A DNA stretch of 32,761 nt from Cytophagaceae bacterium (GCA_024642485.1 JAHEAY010000023.1:1-32761), one strand, 5' to 3'. Counted from the first letter of the stretch, positions 25,409 to 32,632 are shown. Numbers and translations are program-made. Notes: a model not told the origin generated them from the sequence alone.

Positions 25409-26503
25409 ATGAATGCCAATTTAGACATTGTACCTATGCAAGAGTGGATTCAGACTGGTGGAAAGCCGTTGATTATTGCGGGTCCATGTTCAGCTGAAAC
25501 TGAGGAGCAAGTATTAGAAACTGCCCGTCGTATCAAGGCGGAAGGTTATGCACACATTATGCGTGCTGGAGTTTGGAAACCTCGTACACGTCCAGGAAGC
25601 TTTGAAGGTATGGGTGAACCTGCTTTGAAGTGGTTGGTAGAGGCGAAAAAAGAAACGGGATTGCCATTGGCTATCGAAGTTGCAACGCCTGAGCACATTG
25701 AATTGGCTTTGAAATATGGTGTTGATGTATTGTGGATTGGTGCACGTACTACCGTTAATCCATTCAACGTACAAGATTTAGCTGATGCATTGAAAGGTGT
25801 TGATGTTCCTGTATTGGTTAAAAATCCGGTTAATCCTGATTTGGCTTTATGGGTAGGAGCATTTGAACGTTTACAAGGTTCAGGTATCAAGAAATTAGGT
25901 GCAATTCACCGTGGTTTCTCAAACGCACAAGAAACGAAATACCGTAACTCACCAATGTGGGCAATGGCGGTTGAGTTGAAGCGTTTATTTCCTCAAATGC
26001 CAATCATCGGTGATCCATCGCACATGGCTGGAAAGCGTGCTTTATTGATGGAATTGTCGCAACGTATTTTGGATTTGAACTACGATGGTATGATCATCGA
26101 GACTCACCGCGATCCAGATGCGGCTTGGTCTGATGCTTCTCAACAAGTTACTCCGGAGAAATTAGGTGAAATGTTGCGCGAATTAGAAGTTCGTAATGCA
26201 AATTACGGTTCAGACTTCTCTGACGAATTAGCAGGTCTTCGTGAGAAGATTGACAACATCGATCGTGAATTGATGGAAGTTTTAGCTGCTCGTATGGCAG
26301 TTGTTGAGAAATTAGGAGAGTACAAGCGTGATAACAACGTTGCAGTATTGCAATTGGATCGTTGGAAGCAATTGCACAATGATCGTGCAAACCAAGCTAA
26401 AGGCTTAGGCTTGTATCCTGAATTCGTAGAGGAAATGTTCAAATTGGTTCACTTAGAATCTATCCGTAAACAAACGGAAGTAATGAATTCTGCTACGGCA
26501 TAA
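25409..26503 (+). CDS. Bifunctional DAHP synthase / chorismate mutase (type II)
   Basis: 364 residues. The N-terminal two-thirds (to about 255) is a DAHP synthase, joining phosphoenolpyruvate and erythrose-4-phosphate to start the shikimate pathway: LIIAGPCSAETEEQ, RAGVWKPRTRPGSF, WIGARTTVNPF, IIGDPSHMAGKR. The C-terminal part (about 270-364) is an AroQ-type chorismate mutase helical domain (SDELAGLREKIDNIDRELME, AARMAVVEKLGEYKRDNN). The same fusion is common in Bacteroidota and allows the mutase domain to mediate feedback by prephenate-type effectors. It has its own terminator. aroB lies 3.5 kb further on the opposite strand. Confidence 0.94.
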   Translation: MNANLDIVPMQEWIQTGGKPLIIAGPCSAETEEQVLETARRIKAEGYAHIMRAGVWKPRTRPGSFEGMGEPALKWLVEAKKETGLPLAIEVATPEHIELALKYGVDVLWIGARTTVNPFNVQDLADALKGVDVPVLVKNPVNPDLALWVGAFERLQGSGIKKLGAIHRGFSNAQETKYRNSPMWAMAVELKRLFPQMPIIGDPSHMAGKRALLMELSQRILDLNYDGMIIETHRDPDAAWSDASQQVTPEKLGEMLRELEVRNANYGSDFSDELAGLREKIDNIDRELMEVLAARMAVVEKLGEYKRDNNVAVLQLDRWKQLHNDRANQAKGLGLYPEFVEEMFKLVHLESIRKQTEVMNSATA

Positions 26504-26530
26504 TTTGAACTTTGTATAATATTGATTGCT

Positions 26531-26564
26531 GAGCCCTGAGAGAAATCTTGGGGCTCGCTTTTTT
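26531..26564 (+). terminator. Terminator after DAHP synthase
   Basis: Stem GAGCCCTGAGA with TCTTGGGGCTC (two G-T pairs), GAAA loop, followed by CGC and six T. It starts 28 bp after the stop. Confidence 0.85.
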
Positions 26565-26572
26565 AAATGAGT

Positions 26573-26600
26573 TAAGAATTAAGAGTTAAGAGTGAAGAAT
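26573..26600 (+). repeat. TAAGAGT-class heptad array, left arm of an inverted pair
   Basis: Four units in phase: TAAGAAT, two TAAGAGT, then GAAGAAT. The same four-unit pattern recurs on the opposite strand at 26654-26681 with about 53 bp between, so the two could pair into a long hairpin. It follows the DAHP synthase terminator, not a stop codon. Confidence 0.75.
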
Positions 26601-26639
26601 TTTTGTAATTGATAGATTGAAATACTTGTGCTTTCTCCA

Positions 26640-26681
26640 CCTCTTACCTCTTAATTCTTCACTCTTAACTCTTAACTCTTC
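26640..26681 (-). repeat. TAAGAGT/TAAGAGG heptad array beside the EamA gene stop
   Basis: Six units on the minus strand (GAAGAGT, two TAAGAGT, GAAGAAT, two TAAGAGG). The EamA stop codon TGA (26686-26684) begins 5 nt before the first unit, so the stop abuts the array but is not exactly in phase. TAAGAGG is the unit found after argC. Confidence 0.75.
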
Positions 26682-26683
26682 TC

Positions 26684-27580
26684 TCACTTCTTGCTCACCC
26701 GATAACTCCCCCAAACCACCATTACCATCCCCAAGCAAATCAAGAAGGAAGGAAAGCCATGCCCCAAAGCGATTTCAATGGCAATTGAAAACACCACGGC
26801 ACTATTTCCTACAGCTCCTACAATACTGGTTTGCTCATTCAATAGAGCCTGAGTCGTAAAGTATTGAACGCCTAGGGCTAATAAGCCCATAACTAATGCT
26901 TTTACCCACTCAAAGGGGGTAGGCATTACCCAAACTCCCGTAAAAAAACTGTTCGGCATTTCTAAAAATGTACCTAAACACAAGGAGATAGTTGATGCAA
27001 TTAAGCCAGCACCCATAAAGGACACAACCACCCAACGGGAGTCATAATATTTCTGTGCCTCTTTAATCGCCAGGTAACCGAGCGCCGTCCCCATCGCATA
27101 AATGATTCCCGTTGCATGATTGAACCACTGGCCCGTGGCTTCCGGTTGGAAGATTAATAAAATTCCGAAAAAGCCGACCATCAAAAACAACACCTGTTTG
27201 CTTGTCAAACGTTCATTGGGAATCAGAAAAAAGCTAAAGATTGCGATGAATAAGGGAAACGCCTGGCCATAGGTGTTGGTTAGTGAAAGTCCCAAATGTT
27301 CCAAGGTGTAGAACAAGCAATATAAAGTAAATGCTCCCAGCAAACCCCGAAGAATAATGAAATAAAGTTTGCCACCTTTTTGAACTGCTGGCCTGCGAAT
27401 CAAGCTCGTTAATAGAAAGGGGAGGCCTACAGCACTTCGAAAAAACACCAATTCCACCGATCCGAATCGGTCGCTCATGGATTTGGCAAGTGCCGACATC
27501 AATGCAAAACACAAAGAAGAAATGAGCATGTAGCCGATTCCTTTATTCTTGTACCAAACCTTGTGTATTTTTTTGCGCAT
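26684..27580 (-). CDS. EamA/DMT-superfamily membrane transporter
   Basis: 298 residues from the ATG at 27580 (RKKIHKVWYKNKGIGYMLIS). A start 20 codons upstream is possible but adds a non-hydrophobic tail unlike the family. About ten membrane segments in two EamA repeats are visible, for example SLCFALMSALAKS in the first half and the second half ending PSFLICLGMVMVVWGSY. The inter-repeat motif region includes ERLTSKQVLFLMVGFFGIL. DMT carriers exchange small metabolites; the substrate cannot be inferred. It is divergent from ridA across 76 bp. Confidence 0.85.
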   Translation of the reverse strand: MRKKIHKVWYKNKGIGYMLISSLCFALMSALAKSMSDRFGSVELVFFRSAVGLPFLLTSLIRRPAVQKGGKLYFIILRGLLGAFTLYCLFYTLEHLGLSLTNTYGQAFPLFIAIFSFFLIPNERLTSKQVLFLMVGFFGILLIFQPEATGQWFNHATGIIYAMGTALGYLAIKEAQKYYDSRWVVVSFMGAGLIASTISLCLGTFLEMPNSFFTGVWVMPTPFEWVKALVMGLLALGVQYFTTQALLNEQTSIVGAVGNSAVVFSIAIEIALGHGFPSFLICLGMVMVVWGSYRVSKK

Positions 27581-27656
27581 GAATAAATCGATTCCGCAGT
27601 TTCCTGATTCGAGATTCAGGCAAATTTTGGTAACTTGCATCTCTTATTTCAAAGGT

Positions 27657-28031
27657 ATGACAAAAAAAATAATTTTTTCTCCTGACGCCCCCGCTGCAAT
27701 TGGTCCTTACTCGCAAGCGGTCGAAGTGAACGGCATGGTTTTCGTTTCCGGTCAAATCGCTTTAAGCGTGTTTGAGTCTGGCGCGAGCATCGAAGAAGAA
27801 ACGGACCAAGTCATGAAAAACATGGGTCACATTCTAAAAGCGGCAGGTTGCTCGTATTCAGATGTGGTCAAATGTTCCATCTTTGTCAAAGACATGGATA
27901 ATTTTGCCAAAATTAACCAAGTATACGGGGCATATTTTCCCGAAAATCCTCCCGCACGCGAAACGGTCGAAGTGGCAAGACTCCCCAAAGATGTGCGTGT
28001 AGAAATTGCTTGTATTGCCTATAAATCATAA
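27657..28031 (+). CDS. ridA: RidA-family enamine/imine deaminase
   Basis: 124 residues from the ATG at 27657, which has AAAGG just before it; the longer frame from 27549 was rejected because RidA proteins start at this point. Motifs: FSPDAPAAIGPYSQAVEVNG, VFVSGQIAL, and PARETVEVARLPKDVRVEI with the conserved arginine that binds the substrate carboxylate. RidA hydrolyses reactive 2-aminoacrylate, protecting PLP enzymes. gltX follows 3 bp later, so they share an operon. A neighbouring PLP enzyme is not present here. Confidence 0.9.
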   Translation: MTKKIIFSPDAPAAIGPYSQAVEVNGMVFVSGQIALSVFESGASIEEETDQVMKNMGHILKAAGCSYSDVVKCSIFVKDMDNFAKINQVYGAYFPENPPARETVEVARLPKDVRVEIACIAYKS

Positions 28032-28034
28032 TAT

Positions 28035-29540
28035 ATGTCATCATCAGTTCGCGTTCGTTTTGCCCCAAGTCCTACGGGTCCCTTACACATCGGTGGGGTT
28101 AGAACCGCGTTATATAATTATCTCTTCGCGCGTAAAATGGGCGGAACATTCATTCTTCGGATTGAAGATACCGACCAAACGCGTTTCGTTCCCGGAGCGG
28201 AGCAATACATTTTAGATAGCTTAGCTTGGTTGGGCATTAGCCCCGACGAAGGTGTGGGTGCTGCTGGGCCGCATGCACCTTACCGACAAAGCGAGCGGAA
28301 AGAACTTTACAAAGCCTATGCGGATCAATTGATTCGCGAGGAAAAAGCCTATTATGCTTTTGATACATCCGAGGAATTGGATGCGATGCGGACGATGTTT
28401 GAAAGTAAAGGTTCTGCATTTCAATACAATGCGTTAACACGCGTTAAACTACGTAATTCCTTGGCGTTGCCTGCTGCAGAAGTGCAAGCATTATTGGATG
28501 TAAATACGCCTTATGTGATTCGGTTAAAGGTTCCTGCCAAAGGAGAAATTCGTTTCCAAGATTCTGTTCGTGACTGGGTGCATGTTCATACGTCGAGTAT
28601 CGATGATAAGGTTTTGATGAAATCAGACGGCATGCCTACTTACCATTTGGCGAATGTGGTAGATGATCACATCATGGAAATTACGCATGTGATTCGTGGA
28701 GAAGAATGGTTGCCATCGGCTCCTTTACATATTCTTTTGTACCAAGCATTCGGTTGGACCGCGCCACAATTCGCACACCTACCACTTTTATTAAAGCCAG
28801 AAGGAAATGGTAAATTGTCCAAACGCGATGCGGATTTAGGCGGTTTCCCCGTATTCCCAATGGAATGGACGGATCCACTAACGGGTGCCGTTTCCAAAGG
28901 ATTTAAGCAAGAAGGTTATTTGCCTGAAGCGACCTTGAATTTCTTAGCCTTTTTAGGTTGGAATCCAGGTACGGAGCAAGAATTATTTAACTTGACGGAA
29001 TTAGTTGATGCCTTTTCATTGGAACGTATCAACAAAGCTGGAGCCAAATTTGATGTAAATAAAGCCAAATGGTTTAATGAGCAATATTTGAAACAACAAG
29101 CTCCTGAATTATTAGCGAAAGAATATTTGGGACATTTACCTTCCGAACAAGGTTTGGCATTTGTTTCTCTGTTTTTAGACCGAATTACTTTTCCTCAGGA
29201 ATTGTCAACATTGGTGGCTGCATTTATCGAAAGTCCTTCGACTTATGATGAGGCTGTTATTCAAAATAAATGGAATGCGGAAGCTGAGAAAGGTTTGCGC
29301 TTGCTTGCAGATGCGTTGCCTAAGGTTGGCGTTTGGCAAGCCGACGAGATAAAACATGCGATTCACGAATGTTTAGAAGCGGCAGGAATCAAAATGGGGA
29401 AGGTCATGCAAATTTTACGTGTTGCCCTTAGTGGCAATGGTGCAGGGCCAGATTTGATGATATCCATGCAATTATGGGGAAAGGATCAAGTGGTAGAACG
29501 ATTATCAGCTGCATTACAAGCATTTCCACAAAATAGCTAA
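28035..29540 (+). CDS. gltX: Glutamyl-tRNA synthetase
   Basis: 501 residues, class I synthetase. The HIGH motif is in FAPSPTGPLHIGGVRTAL (residues 8-25) and the KMSKS-equivalent is KLSKRDADLGGFP (about 260). The long C-terminal helical domain is of normal length. Because gatC lies 169 bp further on, this GluRS may be non-discriminating and also charge tRNA-Gln, to be corrected by GatCAB; that is inferred from gene context. Its stop overlaps the next start as TAATG. It is the second gene of a ridA-gltX-small ORF-gatC set. Confidence 0.95.
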   Translation: MSSSVRVRFAPSPTGPLHIGGVRTALYNYLFARKMGGTFILRIEDTDQTRFVPGAEQYILDSLAWLGISPDEGVGAAGPHAPYRQSERKELYKAYADQLIREEKAYYAFDTSEELDAMRTMFESKGSAFQYNALTRVKLRNSLALPAAEVQALLDVNTPYVIRLKVPAKGEIRFQDSVRDWVHVHTSSIDDKVLMKSDGMPTYHLANVVDDHIMEITHVIRGEEWLPSAPLHILLYQAFGWTAPQFAHLPLLLKPEGNGKLSKRDADLGGFPVFPMEWTDPLTGAVSKGFKQEGYLPEATLNFLAFLGWNPGTEQELFNLTELVDAFSLERINKAGAKFDVNKAKWFNEQYLKQQAPELLAKEYLGHLPSEQGLAFVSLFLDRITFPQELSTLVAAFIESPSTYDEAVIQNKWNAEAEKGLRLLADALPKVGVWQADEIKHAIHECLEAAGIKMGKVMQILRVALSGNGAGPDLMISMQLWGKDQVVERLSAALQAFPQNS

Positions 29541-29722
29541 TGAAAGCAAAACCAAAACCAAAGGCGCCCAAAGTTCATCCGGATTTAGCCGGATTTGAAA
29601 TGAATATAGATTCATTGGGCCAAATCACGACAAATTTGGATCGTGATGCCTTGAACGCATTTTTGGATAAAGAAATGCCGGAGGATAAAAAATTAAGATC
29701 AAAGAAAGATGAAGGTAAGTAA
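29540..29722 (+). CDS. Small charged protein between gltX and gatC
   Basis: 60 residues, unrecognised. It starts one base inside the gltX stop (TAATG) and its own end overlaps the gatC start by 14 bp. The protein has a basic, Lys/Pro-rich N terminus (KAKPKPKAPKVHPDLAGFEM), a short central stretch (IDSLGQITTNLDRDALNAFL) and a Lys-rich end. Overlap on both sides argues that it is a real, coupled gene. Context suggests an accessory of Glu/Gln tRNA charging, but nothing in the sequence proves it. Confidence 0.7.
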   Translation: MKAKPKPKAPKVHPDLAGFEMNIDSLGQITTNLDRDALNAFLDKEMPEDKKLRSKKDEGK

Positions 29723-29996
29723 GGAGGATGTTGTTAAGATCGCGCATTTAGCACGTTTGGATTTGAAAGAATCGAAGGTGGCAGAAATGCAAGATTCCAT
29801 CAACAAGGTTTTGGATTGGATGGAAGCTTTGAATGTGGTGGATACGCAGCATGTTGCCCCTTTGGCACACATGACTTCGGCTTTAAATCACTTCCGAGAA
29901 GATAAGGCGATTTCGAATTTAGCGCGTGAAAAAGCACTCGCATTAGGGCCGGATACCAACGAGCAATATTTTAAAGTTCCACAAGTAATCGAGTAA
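29709..29996 (+). CDS. gatC: Asp/Glu-tRNA amidotransferase subunit C
   Basis: 95 residues. GatC stabilises GatA and links it to GatB in the complex that converts Glu-tRNA-Gln or Asp-tRNA-Asn to the amide. Family features: VSKEDVVKIAHLARLDL at the start, DSINKVLDWMEALNVVDT, the turn APLAHMTSALNHFREDK and the C-terminal FKVPQVIE. It has normal length. An AAGGAGG-like run lies just after the start, so no separate ribosome site is needed given the upstream overlap. Its stop is immediately adjacent to the stop of convergent aroB. Confidence 0.92.
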   Translation: MKVSKEDVVKIAHLARLDLKESKVAEMQDSINKVLDWMEALNVVDTQHVAPLAHMTSALNHFREDKAISNLAREKALALGPDTNEQYFKVPQVIE

Positions 29997-31025
29997 TTAT
30001 CCGATGTAATATTCCAAGGCTTTCTTCATCTCCGCCTTGGTCACAGGAATATCATAACCACAATCTCCAATCCCTGTAAGTAGCGAGAATCGAATTTCGG
30101 ATCCTTTGTTTTTCTTGTCCTGGGATGTTAATTGTATAATTGCTGGGATTTCATTTGCTTTTATTTGAACACGGCCGTAGGTAGCAAATAACATAGCTTC
30201 GATGGCCTCTAATTCTTCAGCCTCCAATAAGTTGCGTTCAAATGCCAAATAGGCCTCTGTAATCATACCCACAGCAATAGCTTCTCCATGCAAAACGGCA
30301 CGTTTGCCTAATCCCAACAGGTAGGTTTCAACCGCATGACCTAATGTGTGTCCAAAATTTAAAATTTTTCGCAAGCCTTTTTCTTTCGGATCTTCTTCTA
30401 CAACTGCTTTTTTGATTTCGACAGAATGGGCGATTAAATCAGCTAGGTCAACTTGGTCAAAATCCAAAGCTGCGATTGTTTCCCATTTTGCAGAATCTCG
30501 GATTAAACAATGTTTAATGATTTCCGCAAAGCCTGACAATTTTTGACGATGTGGAAGTGTCTGAATGAAAAATGGGTCTATCAAAACAGTTTTAGGCAAT
30601 TGGAATACCCCAATGTGATTTTTTAAGCCATGAAAATCGATTCCCAATTTCCCTCCTACGCTTGCATCCACTTGTGCTAATAAGGTAGTTGGTATTTGAA
30701 TAAAATCAATGCCTCTTTTATATGTAGATGCGCAAAAGCCGCCCATATCTCCAATCACCCCACCACCAAGGTTTATGACTAATCCATGACGATCCATGTT
30801 GGCACGTGTCATCGCCTGCCAAATTTTCTCACAAGTTGCGAGTGTTTTGTTCTCTTCTCCAGATTTGATAACGATTTTCGTATGATTTTTCGGGAGCAAG
30901 GATTGAATAAGAGGTAAACAATGTTTTTGTGTCTTTTCGTCCACAATAACTGCGATATGTGAATAATCGTGTTGGCTTAAAAAGCTCGATAAAGTTGCAG
31001 AAATTGCGCCGATTTGAACTGACAT
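29997..31025 (-). CDS. aroB: 3-dehydroquinate synthase
   Basis: 342 residues from the ATG at 31025 (SVQIGAISATLSSFLSQHD); the longer reading begins with TTG inside the -7 box and was rejected. It closes DAHP to dehydroquinate in an NAD- and metal-dependent step. Motifs: NLGGGVIGDMGGFCASTYKR, IPTTLLAQVDASVGGKLGID, and the zinc ligands in GFAEIIKHCLI plus LNFGHTLGHAVE. It converges on gatC with the two stop codons touching and no terminator between. It is divergent from pdhB across 142 bp. Confidence 0.94.
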   Translation of the reverse strand: MSVQIGAISATLSSFLSQHDYSHIAVIVDEKTQKHCLPLIQSLLPKNHTKIVIKSGEENKTLATCEKIWQAMTRANMDRHGLVINLGGGVIGDMGGFCASTYKRGIDFIQIPTTLLAQVDASVGGKLGIDFHGLKNHIGVFQLPKTVLIDPFFIQTLPHRQKLSGFAEIIKHCLIRDSAKWETIAALDFDQVDLADLIAHSVEIKKAVVEEDPKEKGLRKILNFGHTLGHAVETYLLGLGKRAVLHGEAIAVGMITEAYLAFERNLLEAEELEAIEAMLFATYGRVQIKANEIPAIIQLTSQDKKNKGSEIRFSLLTGIGDCGYDIPVTKAEMKKALEYYIG

Positions 31026-31049
31026 GGTTGATTTTATTCGATGGAAATT

Positions 31050-31057
31050 CAAAAATA
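31050..31057 (-). promoter_or_regulatory. -7 box of aroB
   Basis: TATTTTTG on the minus strand matches TAnnTTTG exactly, 25 bp upstream of the ATG at 31025. A palindrome, ATTTTA-C-TAAAAT, lies just upstream near 31065-31077. The -33 element is not convincing. Confidence 0.5.
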
Positions 31058-31101
31058 CGACGATTTTACTAAAATAGACGGATTGTAACCTGAATTTTGG
31101 T

Positions 31102-31132
31102 TTTGCGGTGTGCTTTTTCTTGCCTAATTTTG
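31102..31132 (+). promoter_or_regulatory. Consensus promoter for pdhB
   Basis: TTTG (31102-31105), 19 nt, TAATTTTG (31125-31132): exact match to the Bacteroidota promoter, with the same spacing as the uppS promoter. It lies across the proposed longer start at 31108, which is therefore excluded. Confidence 0.75.
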
Positions 31133-31167
31133 TCGCTGCTTGGGAATGCCCAAAACAAAGATATCAT

Positions 31168-32151
31168 ATGAGAGAAATTCAATTTAGAGAAGCCTTACGT
31201 GAGGCTATGCAAGAGGAAATGCGTCGCGACGATACTGTCTTCTTAATGGGAGAAGAAGTTGCGGAATACAATGGTGCTTACAAAGTGTCACAAGGTATGT
31301 TGGACGAATTTGGTCCAGAGCGCGTGATTGATACCCCAATCGCTGAATTAGGTTTCGGTGGTATTGGTGTCGGTGCTGCTGCGAATGGTTTACGTCCGAT
31401 TATTGAGTTCATGACTTTTAACTTCTCTTTGGTGGCTATTGACCAAATCATCAACTCAGCATCTAAGTTGATGTCGATGTCGGGAGGTCAGTATTCTTGT
31501 CCTATTGTTTTCCGTGGACCTACCGGAAATGCTGGGCAATTATCCTCACAACACTCATCCAATTTTGAAAATTGGTTTGCTAATACTCCTGGACTTAAAG
31601 TGGTTGTTCCTGCAACGCCAGCGGATGCGAAAGGCTTAATGAAGGCTTCTATTCGTGATAATGACCCTGTTATTTTCATGGAATCGGAATTGATGTATGG
31701 AGATAAGGGTTTAGTGCCAGACGGTGAATATTTGATTCCGATTGGTAAAGCAAATGTTGTGAAAGCGGGTACGGATGTGACAATTGTTACTTTTGGTAAA
31801 ATGTTGTCTCGTGTGGTTTTGCCAGCGGTAGAAGAATTAGCAAAACAAGGAATCAATGCTGAAGTAATCGATTTGCGTACTGTTCGTCCAATCGATTATT
31901 TGACTGTTGTTGAGTCAGTTAAGAAAACAAACCGTTGTGTCGTTGTTGAGGAAGCTAATCCATTATCTGCTATCTCATCTGAAATTGCATACCACTTACA
32001 ACGTTGGGCTTTTGATTATTTAGATGCACCAGTAGTTCGTGTGAATTCACGTGACTTACCTTTGCCATATGCTCCAACATTAATCGAAGAGATTTTGCCA
32101 AACGTAGCTCGTACAATCGATGCGGTGAAGACGGTGATGTATCGTAAATAG
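31168..32151 (+). CDS. pdhB: Pyruvate dehydrogenase E1 component, beta subunit
   Basis: 327 residues from the ATG at 31168 (REIQFREALREAMQEEMRR). Beta subunit of the thiamine-diphosphate E1 enzyme that decarboxylates pyruvate. Motifs: VFLMGEEVAEYNGAYKVSQG, RVIDTPIAELGFGGIGVGAA, FRGPTGNAGQLSSQHS and the C-terminal VNSRDLPLPYAPTL. Branched-chain 2-oxoacid E1-beta is a close relative, but the LMGEEVAEYNGAYKVSQGM form suits pyruvate. The alpha subunit and E2 are not in the window. Transcription is probably monocistronic, ending at 32204-32238. Confidence 0.92.
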   Translation: MREIQFREALREAMQEEMRRDDTVFLMGEEVAEYNGAYKVSQGMLDEFGPERVIDTPIAELGFGGIGVGAAANGLRPIIEFMTFNFSLVAIDQIINSASKLMSMSGGQYSCPIVFRGPTGNAGQLSSQHSSNFENWFANTPGLKVVVPATPADAKGLMKASIRDNDPVIFMESELMYGDKGLVPDGEYLIPIGKANVVKAGTDVTIVTFGKMLSRVVLPAVEELAKQGINAEVIDLRTVRPIDYLTVVESVKKTNRCVVVEEANPLSAISSEIAYHLQRWAFDYLDAPVVRVNSRDLPLPYAPTLIEEILPNVARTIDAVKTVMYRK

Positions 32152-32183
32152 TCGCTAGTCATCAGTCACTAGTCGCTAGACTG
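32149..32183 (+). repeat. Heptad array starting at the pdhB stop codon (TAGTCRC class)
   Basis: Five units in exact phase. TAGTCGC contains the pdhB stop codon; then TAGTCAT, CAGTCAC, TAGTCGC and TAGACTG follow. The sequence ATAAATTA comes next, then the hairpin at 32204. It is the first of three tandem module copies. Confidence 0.85.
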
Positions 32184-32203
32184 ATAAATTAGCTAAAATA
32201 TAT

Positions 32204-32238
32204 AAGCCCTGCTTGGTATTCCAGACGGGGCTTTTTTA
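32204..32238 (+). terminator. Terminator after pdhB
   Basis: AAGCCC pairs with GGGCTT around a loop containing GCTTGGTATTCCAG, followed by six T and then A. The loop core is identical to the inverted hairpin at 32472-32510. Confidence 0.75.
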
Positions 32239-32240
32239 TT

Positions 32241-32330
32241 CAGTCGATAGTCACTAGTCATCAGTCACTAGTCGGATAAATTATCCAACATATTAATCCC
32301 CACTAGGGTTTCTCAATGAGGCTTTTTTTT
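32241..32330 (+). repeat. Second copy of the array-plus-hairpin module
   Basis: Five heptads (CAGTCGA, TAGTCAC, TAGTCAT and so on; 32241-32275), then ATAAATTA (32276-32283) and a degraded hairpin ending in eight T at 32323-32330. Unit order parallels the first copy. ATAAATTA is displaced 92 bp from the first copy. Confidence 0.7.
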
Positions 32331-32332
32331 AA

Positions 32333-32420
32333 TAGTTGTCAGTCACTTGTCGCTAGTCAGATAAATTACCTTTAAAATAATTTCATTGCTGGGCTTTGAG
32401 TTTTCAATAGGTCTCAAAAA
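32333..32420 (+). repeat. Third, decayed copy of the module
   Basis: Four heptads (TAGTTGT, CAGTCAC, TTGTCGC, TAGTCAG; 32333-32360), then ATAAATTA at 32361-32368, 85 bp after the second copy. A poorly conserved hairpin around TTTGAG and CTCAA follows without a T-run in the plus direction, so the terminator function is probably lost. Confidence 0.6.
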
Positions 32421-32428
32421 ATCAATGC

Positions 32429-32463
32429 TTGACTAGTGACTAGCGACTGTTGACTAGCGACTT
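32429..32463 (-). repeat. Inverted heptad array
   Basis: Five units on the minus strand (AAGTCGC, TAGTCAA, CAGTCGC, TAGTCAC, TAGTCAA). It faces the plus-strand copies and belongs to the module reading from the Deg-type gene. 32152-32633 contains only repeats and hairpins; no gene was seen. Confidence 0.7.
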
Positions 32464-32471
32464 ACCTCCCC

Positions 32472-32510
32472 AAAAAAGCCCCACCTGGAATACCAAGCGA
32501 GGCTTTTTTT
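32472..32510. terminator. Bidirectional hairpin serving the Deg-type gene
   Basis: Nine-bp stem AAAAAAGCC (32472-32480) and GGCTTTTTT (32501-32509). On the minus strand the loop contains GCTTGGTATTCCAG, identical to the pdhB terminator loop in inverted orientation. T-runs occur on both strands. Confidence 0.75.
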
Positions 32511-32527
32511 CTTTCGTGTTATAGATG

Positions 32528-32632
32528 TCAGCTAATGACTAGCGACTGACAACTAGTGACTAGCGACTGATGACTAGCAACTAGTGACTAGCGACTGACA
32601 ACTAGTGACTAGCGACTGATGACTAGTGACTA
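32528..32632 (-). repeat. Fifteen-unit heptad array after the Deg-type gene
   Basis: Fifteen 7-nt units without interruption on the minus strand, starting one base after the TAA stop (32636-32634). Variants include TAGTCAC, CAGTCGC, TAGTTGT and TAGTCAT. A three-unit (21-nt) higher-order order recurs: TAGTCAC, a variable unit, CAGTCGC. One set has an extra unit. It is the longest array in the window. Confidence 0.85.

Noticed and set aside
25546-25890. A 114-residue minus-strand ORF inside DAHP synthase
   Set aside because: It lies opposite highly conserved catalytic sequence; codon bias alone explains the open frame.
32149-32632. CRISPR array
   Set aside because: The repeats are contiguous 7-nt units with no spacers, and no cas gene is near.
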